Assembly: GCA_964017185.1 (NCBI GenBank)
Contig: OZ024870.1
Coordinates: 24,761,621-24,825,620, forward strand
Length of the DNA stretch: 64,000 bases
Reading direction: 5' to 3'
Source of the DNA: Rugalucina vietnamica
Taxonomy: Eukaryota > Mollusca > Bivalvia > Lucinida > Lucinidae
Shown here: positions 58,163 to 64,000 of the stretch, in pieces
How positions within the stretch are numbered: position 1 is the first letter of the stretch
Layout of the letters: every line of letters starts with the position of its first letter
Program-made: the position numbers and the translations under genes
The notes under the pieces: generated by a model
The model's database searches: none
The model's input: only the letters and a program-made list of their open reading frames with translations
What the model was told of the DNA's origin: nothing

Positions 58163-58930
58163 TATACGTGGTTTGTTCATAAATAACGTAGACTTTTGCT
58201 GTAAAACGTTCACTGAGCACGGCATGGAACTGAAACGTGTATCATGTTGTTTTGGAATTTACATGTAATAAGTGAACCAAATTTAAGCGTGATAACGTTG
58301 ATATTATAGGCACATGAGCTGTTTATTTTACCATGGTAACGGTCACCAGGGGCACTCCGATTTCTTACCTCCTTTGTATGCATTTAGTTTCTTATAAAAT
58401 AGTTGGTAACCAACGCATTTGCTTGAAATTATGTCAGAATTAAACCAAGCGTCATTTCATCGTTACCTGAAAATATGACATAATTTGGCAACTGCATTCG
58501 GAAGTAAACAGTTTTTAAACTTCCTTGAAGCCAACGTCAAAATGCCCAGTTTTTGCGGCAATGGATCGCCTTGAAAACTGTGCAGTCACCAAATTCTGTC
58601 AAGATCTCGGGGAAAACACCAATGGAAGCGTACAAAATGATTAAATAAGCAGCAAGGAAGACTTCTGTCAGTCGGCCATTGGTGTTTAAGTGGTATACAA
58701 GGTTTCAGGAGTGTACAGATTCGATTCAAGAGCGGTCGAGTCGAGGGCGGAAATCAAGTGTCACGGAGAAAACGTTGACGTCGAATTGTGACGCCCTGGA
58801 TGGATATAGACGATTGACTGTTCGTGCCATGTCCGAAAGGTTCGGTAGCTGTGTAGGGCTGTCTACAAAGTGTTGACAAAGCAGTCAAACATGTCAAAGG
58901 TGCATGAAAATGAACACTTCAATAACAGCT
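58163..58930 (+). pseudogene. mariner transposase, N-terminal DNA-binding part
   Basis: A possible 5' end TACGTGGTTTGTTCATAAAT lies at 58,163. From 58,560 the translation starts MDRLENCAVTKFCQDLG. It continues after a one-base shift (KTPMEAYKMIK, then a stop) into AARKTSVSRPLVFKWYTRFQ and SRGRKSSVTEK. The end reads RRLTVRAMSERFGSCVG. This is the paired helix-turn-helix region of mariner transposases (pattern V.W..RF..GR...D..R.GR). The catalytic D,D34D domain is absent. Frameshift and stops make it dead. Confidence 0.75.
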
Positions 58931-59816
58931 CTTCATCGCTCATTGCTAGTGGCGTCGTTGACGTCGCGTAAACACAGTTGACATGCCCCGCGGTCATGGT
59001 ACTAGCTGTCTTTAAGAGCCTGTAACTTTCCGAAAACTCATCGGATCTACACCAAACTTGGCCACATGACGGAGAATTGATACGGAAATACGCTGATATT
59101 ATTTTTATTGCAATGTTTTATCACATTTTAAAGTTATCAAGTTAGCTTATGTTATTTATGAAAATCCCTCGTACAAATAGCTCTGTGTGTATACCATGGT
59201 GTTTTGTTCGAACAAATAAGAGTTTTTAGGCGTTTCCGCATCATAAATGCCATGCATTTAGTAAGTCAAAAAGTCTAGTTTCACAAGTGAAGATATGACA
59301 TCAAAGTTATAGTTCATCAATACTTCCTATATTTATTACTTTGTTTATCATAAAATATATAAATCGTGCATATGGCGTCAGTGATCTTAATTTGTCACAA
59401 GTCTGTTTTTTGTATTCTGTGTGAATTGCAAGCTTTAACGAGATTAGAATCTACATGGACAAGTTAGCACGTCGTTAATTGTGTCAATTAAATGGCACGT
59501 GGTTTTACCATTCACCAAATTGGGAAACAATATATGTGCTAAATGACAGGTGATAGAAAACATGTTGGATTTATTTTCATTAATATGTTCTTCTTTTTCT
59601 GTTGTTTCTTGTAAGTAATTGAATACTCAGATTCATTATGGTATCACTGTGACTATTCAATGTCCATTTATTCGACACTACTTGAAGAGGACGTAACATG
59701 TCCTATTACACGAGTGGTAAGCATTGGAACTGGCTCCAAAAAGAGCTATTCTAATATTGTTCCGATGGTTCATCCGGGAACTCACGAGGTTGTGCCAATG
59801 CTAAGAAATACACTGA

Positions 59817-59883
<67 letters not shown>

Positions 59884-60637
59884 TTTTTGAATGGTGAATT
59901 GTTTTTGTTTATACGAAATCATTACTACATACTATCACGTCACAAGGTTTCTCAAGCACAATCATATCGAAGGATTGGTACTCTTATGATCATAGTCTTG
60001 TAAATTGCAGTTTAGTGTCCATTATGCGATTGCAAGTTTTGTTTCGCGGATCACCTGGCTTTCTTAGTTCTGGTAGTGACCTATCATTGTGCATCCTTGC
60101 AGGAAGATTGCCCCCATAATATGGTTCATTATCAATAACTTTCAGATTTTGTGCATTTACGGTGTTAATTGGTTCTTTGTTCGGTTTTTGATTAGTCAGT
60201 TATGTACCTTTTCTTGTTATGCTGACTGTAAAGTCATATTATCCATATTTGTCATATGATTATGAATCGTGATCCGCAATTTTTCTCATACCGCTATAAT
60301 GAAGGAAATAATGGGATAATGACATCTGTCTGATTGGAGTTGCCTTTATCCCGTAGGCCCCAGCCCAAGACTCGGGAACAGTCCTTTAGTATGAGGGAAA
60401 TTATGTGATGCTGCGCTATACGTAAAAATCGCGGCTGTCAATGGACGCAAGCCTTTTCCAAAACAGAGATGCAAATTTCAAAGTAGGTATATTAAGAAAT
60501 GACAAAGGGTTGCATTTATAGCAAAGTAAACGTCAGTTGTGGGTGAGCATAAATTTGCACAGACGGTGTTTGCTGTGGCCAGGTTCCGGTCATGTAGCTA
60601 TCTTATTTTTAGATTTTAATTTGTAATCGTAAATAAA
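58931..60637. other. unassigned DNA with an (AAT)n microsatellite
   Basis: 59,818-59,882 consists of about 21 AAT repeats. Otherwise no ORF, repeat or RNA gene was recognised. Confidence 0.6.
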
Positions 60638-61255
60638 TAGGTACAAGTAGGCAAAGATCAGGAAAAGGCGCAATCAGAAAAAGATTCCCACTCCAAAAAC
60701 CGAGATGGGAAGAAAACTAAATTAACAACCAGGACCCAGTTGTTCAAAACTTCGTTAGCTTAACGTCATCGTTAAGACCTCAACTCGTTAAGTAAATGCC
60801 AACTACATACATGTAAGCAAATACACTGTTATTTTTTGTTGATAAAATGTGAGAATCCTTTGCAGTGCAAAGGATTTTCACATTTTTTCAACAAAAAATA
60901 ACAGTGTATTTGTAATATTCATGGTTGAAATTTTAATGAATCGTTAACTAACGATGTCGTTAATTTTGAACAACTGGGCCCTGGTACTTATACCATGAAT
61001 ACATATCGGCAGCCGAATGAGCAGCTATTTTCCCAATAGGTGGCCACTCAGTTACCTAAACTTAACTAGAAATATGAAAACATACATGTACATAAGGAGC
61101 CAATAACAGCACAAAAATTTTAAATGTCAAGACATAAAACAAAAAGAACCACCACAGAAGTATCGCCTTGGAACGATCAGTTATATAAAATTACTGGCGG
61201 GCTTAAATCGATTTTACATGTCCATAACCTCACAGCTTCTGCAGTGGTTCGTAAA
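60638..61255 (-). mobile_element. Naiad 3' UTR stub interrupted by a hairpin MITE
   Basis: Terminus TAGGTACAAGTAGGCAAAGA at 60,638. It proceeds to 60,733, is interrupted, and resumes at about 60,980 (TGGTACTTATACCATGA) to about 61,255 (CTTCTGCAGTGGTTC). No coding sequence. It is more diverged than copies B-F. Confidence 0.85.
60734..60979. mobile_element. hairpin MITE with CCWGG target duplication
   Basis: Ends ACCCAGTTGTTCAAAAC and, inverted, GCCCAGTTGTTCAAAAT. Sub-terminal GTTAACG-type motifs follow. The centre (about 60,815-60,915) is an almost perfect 100-bp palindrome (CAAATACACTGTTATTTTTT, AAAATGTGAGAATCC). It is flanked by CCAGG (60,729) and CCTGG (60,980). Naiad copies B-F supply the empty site (AACAATCAGGTACTTATACC). 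Confidence 0.82.
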
Positions 61256-61360
61256 TAAATACATACATTCGTAACTGCCCAACTTGTTTCAAACTACGAA
61301 AGTGAATAAACTGTTTGGTTTAGCTCTTAAAAGTCAATCATCCTATAGACATAGTACAGA

Positions 61361-61690
61361 GCCTATGGAGACAAAACTATGATTTAATCAGATAACGAAA
61401 ATTAACCAAATATTGGTTAATTATTTGTTTACATTGAGTTAACTAACACTTTTTAGATCAATCATTGAGCATCTCATTTAAATATATCTGTTCTCTTGTC
61501 TTCAGTACACTAGTACTATTTATAAGTGCCATGGCACAACAAAGTCTATCTTTAGTGGCTGTACTTTCCATACAACGAAAACAAAGACATAGATAAGCTG
61601 CGCTGTTATCACAAAGCTGATCTCAATTTTTATTTTGTACTAAAAATCATGTTGCTGCAGTGCTGAGTGCTGATCACATTATACACATAA
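61361..61690. repeat. second copy of the segment at 57,201-57,520
   Basis: Collinear with the first copy, with small insertions. It is followed by a truncated relative of the palindromic element (61,725-61,842). Confidence 0.78.
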
Positions 61691-61936
61691 TAGATTTACA
61701 GATTTTTTTTCATGACCTTTGAGCTTTCATCATGACCTTTTCACTCGCCTTCGGCTCGTGAGGTCATGATGAAAGTTAAAAGTGTGGTATTATTCACAAA
61801 ACACTGCTCTTGAAGCAAAAATCAGTTGATTATCTATTATTTAATCCTCATAAATTCATAATTAGTAAAATCAAGCGTTTACACAATGACGCTCTCATGG
61901 CAACTTTATACCTTGACTTACTTACTTCAGTATAGA

Positions 61937-62175
61937 AAAGTAGGTAAAAGTAGGCAATGAGCAGGAAATGGTGTAATCAGAAAGAAATCTCCACTCCAAA
62001 ACCCGAGGTGGGGGAAAAAACTAAATTGACAATTAAGATACTTATACTAAGGGAACATATCGTAAGCCGAGTGAGACTTATTTAAATAAATGAACACGTA
62101 CATAAGGTGAAAACAGCAAAAAAGATTAACACCAAAGTTTAACCATAAAACAATTGGACCCGCAACAGGAGTATC
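61937..62175 (-). mobile_element. diverged Naiad 3' UTR stub
   Basis: AGGTAAAAGTAGGCAATGAG, CCACTCCAAAACCCGAGGTG and ATCGTAAGCCGAGTGAG mark it. It shares AGCCGAGTGAG and AAATTGACAATTA with the stub at 54,005, so these two form an old subfamily. Confidence 0.75.
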
Positions 62176-63153
62176 GCCTTTAAGAGTGAACTACCAATCT
62201 TTATCCAAAGCATATCTGCATTATAAAAAAACACAAAAGTTCTTTTTTTAAAAACATGATATGTATAAGCAACTGAAAAACAAAGTCTGTTACTCGATTA
62301 AACATTGTTGTTAGAATAGGTGTACACTCGACTAAACATTGCTGTTAGAACAAGTGTGTCTCGATAGAAAATGTGCAAAATAATTCAGCTAACAAAATAT
62401 ACTCAGAGTCAATGAAAAGTTACCACCACTAAAATGTGTATATTTTGAAAAAAATATATAATATATGTGGTTAAAGTTTTATTCATGATCCTGGTCAACG
62501 GCGACTAAAATTAATGACATAAATCAGTTCCACTAGGCCTGGACCTATGGTGCACGTAATGCACGTGCAATTTGTTATTTTCTAAAATTTAGATAACTAG
62601 AAATCTCTTTTCCACTCGTCCTCATGCATTCTCTTGCCTCTAATACCCTCATGGAAACCACCACCAAATTGGTTTAACTTTTTCCATCGGCTGGCGGAAT
62701 CGAAGGCCTAACTTTCAGGTAGTACCCAATGTTTGCATTTCTTTATACATTTCAATGGAAGCTTCTGATATTTGTCAAGGAGTGTGTATAATCTTTTCGG
62801 CTGTGATGAGCACAGTTTTTAATAGCAACGATGAATGACACTCTATGCCATGAAAATGAATGCCGAAGTATAGGCAGTTGTCTTTTTAGAATGTATGAAA
62901 AAGTGCCATGTGTTAACTGAATCCGATTCACTGGTAAGTATACAACGTGGATCATTTTCTTGCCAGAAATTTGAATCATCCGATAGCGTGTCCAGGACGC
63001 TGCTGCGAGTCTACCCGCGACCGGGTTTCCTCTCACAATGCACCATAAAAATCTGTCTGTTACGACACGACACACATAGGGTTGCACAACTGACACAGTC
63101 ACAGCCTTGGTACCATTGGTGATCTGTCATGCTTTAATCAAATTATATTATAT
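62176..63153. other. unassigned DNA
   Basis: A 116-codon minus-strand ORF (62,752-63,102) overlaps a 75-codon plus-strand ORF. Neither shows a recognisable domain. No repeats noticed. Confidence 0.5.
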
Positions 63154-63995
63154 TATGAGCCACTGCATAAGAAAACCAACAATTTGCATAGGCGAAAACA
63201 AAGCGGCAGATCAGTGATCAGCGCCGTTGTTTTCGCGCACGGATAGTAAATCCTTCTTAAATCCGAAATTTCAGACTCTATGATGGCCCCGACTTAAAGC
63301 TATTCATTTTAGTTGGTTGGTGCCGGAGCTTCTTGTCTGTTGCTTGGCCCACCGGGGTCCAACTGATGTTTTTCTTTAGCTCCGGAGTTAGTAAGTTATT
63401 TGGCGCCCAGGGATCTCCATCGTCGGGCAGCTTACTCAATCTGTGAGTCCTGGTTTTTGATTCATCAGGATGTTTATCATGATTTATTTGTTTGTTCTTG
63501 ATGATTCATTTACTAGTTAGAGATTCACCACGAGGACCGAAGAACTAACTAAATGTTATGAACCACTGCAGAAGCTGAGGGTGAGGTTACGGCCGTGTAA
63601 AATCGATTTAAACCCGCCAGTAACTTTGTGTTACTGATCGTTCCAAGTCGATACTTCTGTGGTGGTTCTTTTTGTTTTATGTCTTGGTGTTTAAAATATT
63701 TTTGTGCTGTTGGCGCCTTAAGTATGTTTGCATATTTTTAGTTAAGTTAAGGTAACTGAGTGGCCACCTATTGGGAAAATAGCTGCTCATTCGGCTTACG
63801 AAATGTTTTCATGGTAAAAGTACCTGATTGTTAGTTTGGTTTTTTCCCACCTTGGTTTTTGGAGTGGGAGTCTTTTTCTGATTGCGCCTTTTCCTGATCT
63901 TTGCCTACTTGTACTTTTTTTTCATGCTTCTAGCCTGCTTCTGTGACTGTACAGGTCGGTTTGTGTCGGAACCTCAAATTGTTGGTTTTCCCATG
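63154..63995. mobile_element. MITE-A interrupted by a plus-strand Naiad
   Basis: The left MITE half is 63,156-63,279 (GAGCCACTGCATAAGAAAAC to AAATTTCAGACTC) and the right half 63,927-63,995 (GCTTCTAGCCTGCTTCTG to TTGTTGGTTTTCCCATG). Between them is the Naiad piece listed next. Confidence 0.8.
63280..63926 (+). mobile_element. Naiad tail in the opposite orientation
   Basis: Begins in the last codons of the RT (ATGATGGCCCCGACTTAA, encoding MMAPT and UAA) and runs through a complete 3' UTR to the terminus CTTTGCCTACTTGTACTTTT. It is the only clearly plus-strand long Naiad tail here. It shares subfamily variants with 8,083-8,500. Confidence 0.88.
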
Positions 63996-64000
63996 GACAG

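Overview
This is an intergenic, repeat-dominated stretch of an animal genome, most likely a bivalve mollusc. The case for a mollusc rests on a metazoan TMEM179-type membrane protein gene with a normal GT-AG intron, a large load of Naiad-type Penelope-like retroelements (PLEs; Naiads are abundant in invertebrates, and selenoprotein versions have been reported from clams and spiders), mariner and MITE families, and AT-rich low-complexity DNA. There are no prokaryotic genes, rRNAs, tRNAs or CRISPR arrays. All alignments were made by eye, so repeat borders are good to roughly 5-20 bp unless an empty site fixes them.

Layout. 1-930: remnant of a diverged Naiad reverse transcriptase with an internal tandem duplication. 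About 1,018-41,050: four head-to-tail copies of a non-coding unit of about 5.4-5.8 kb (units 1-4). Each copy has been hit by different mobile elements, so the copies act as natural empty-site controls for one another. Unit 2 carries two mariner-type TIR elements, a 6.4-kb foldback structure holding a LINE fragment, long hairpins and huge microsatellites, and a 458-bp-repeat element. Unit 4 carries four Naiad copies, two of them joined head to tail. 41,050-44,160: the only recognisable host gene, a two-exon TMEM179-like gene on the + strand (42,155-43,172). 44,684-48,640: another Naiad, split by an inverted 2.1-kb piece of the tandem unit that is flanked by an 88-bp direct repeat. 49,037-52,566: a tandem-repeat element with a 1,376-bp higher-order duplication, inserted into an inverted unit fragment. 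53-64 kb: MITEs, Naiad 3' stubs, a CpG-rich TIR element, a mariner pseudogene and a Naiad tail nested in a MITE.

The most notable signal is in the longest Naiad copy (34,625-37,575, - strand). Its frame is open across the end of the N-terminal endonuclease, the linker and the front of the reverse transcriptase except for one UGA at 36,892-36,894. That UGA lies exactly at the first position of the family's CxC motif (it reads stop-Asp-Cys), which fits selenocysteine replacing cysteine. All stops that truly end these ORFs are UAA. No copy in the window is a complete element: D lacks the core of the RT, C, B and E are 5'-truncated, and F is frameshifted.
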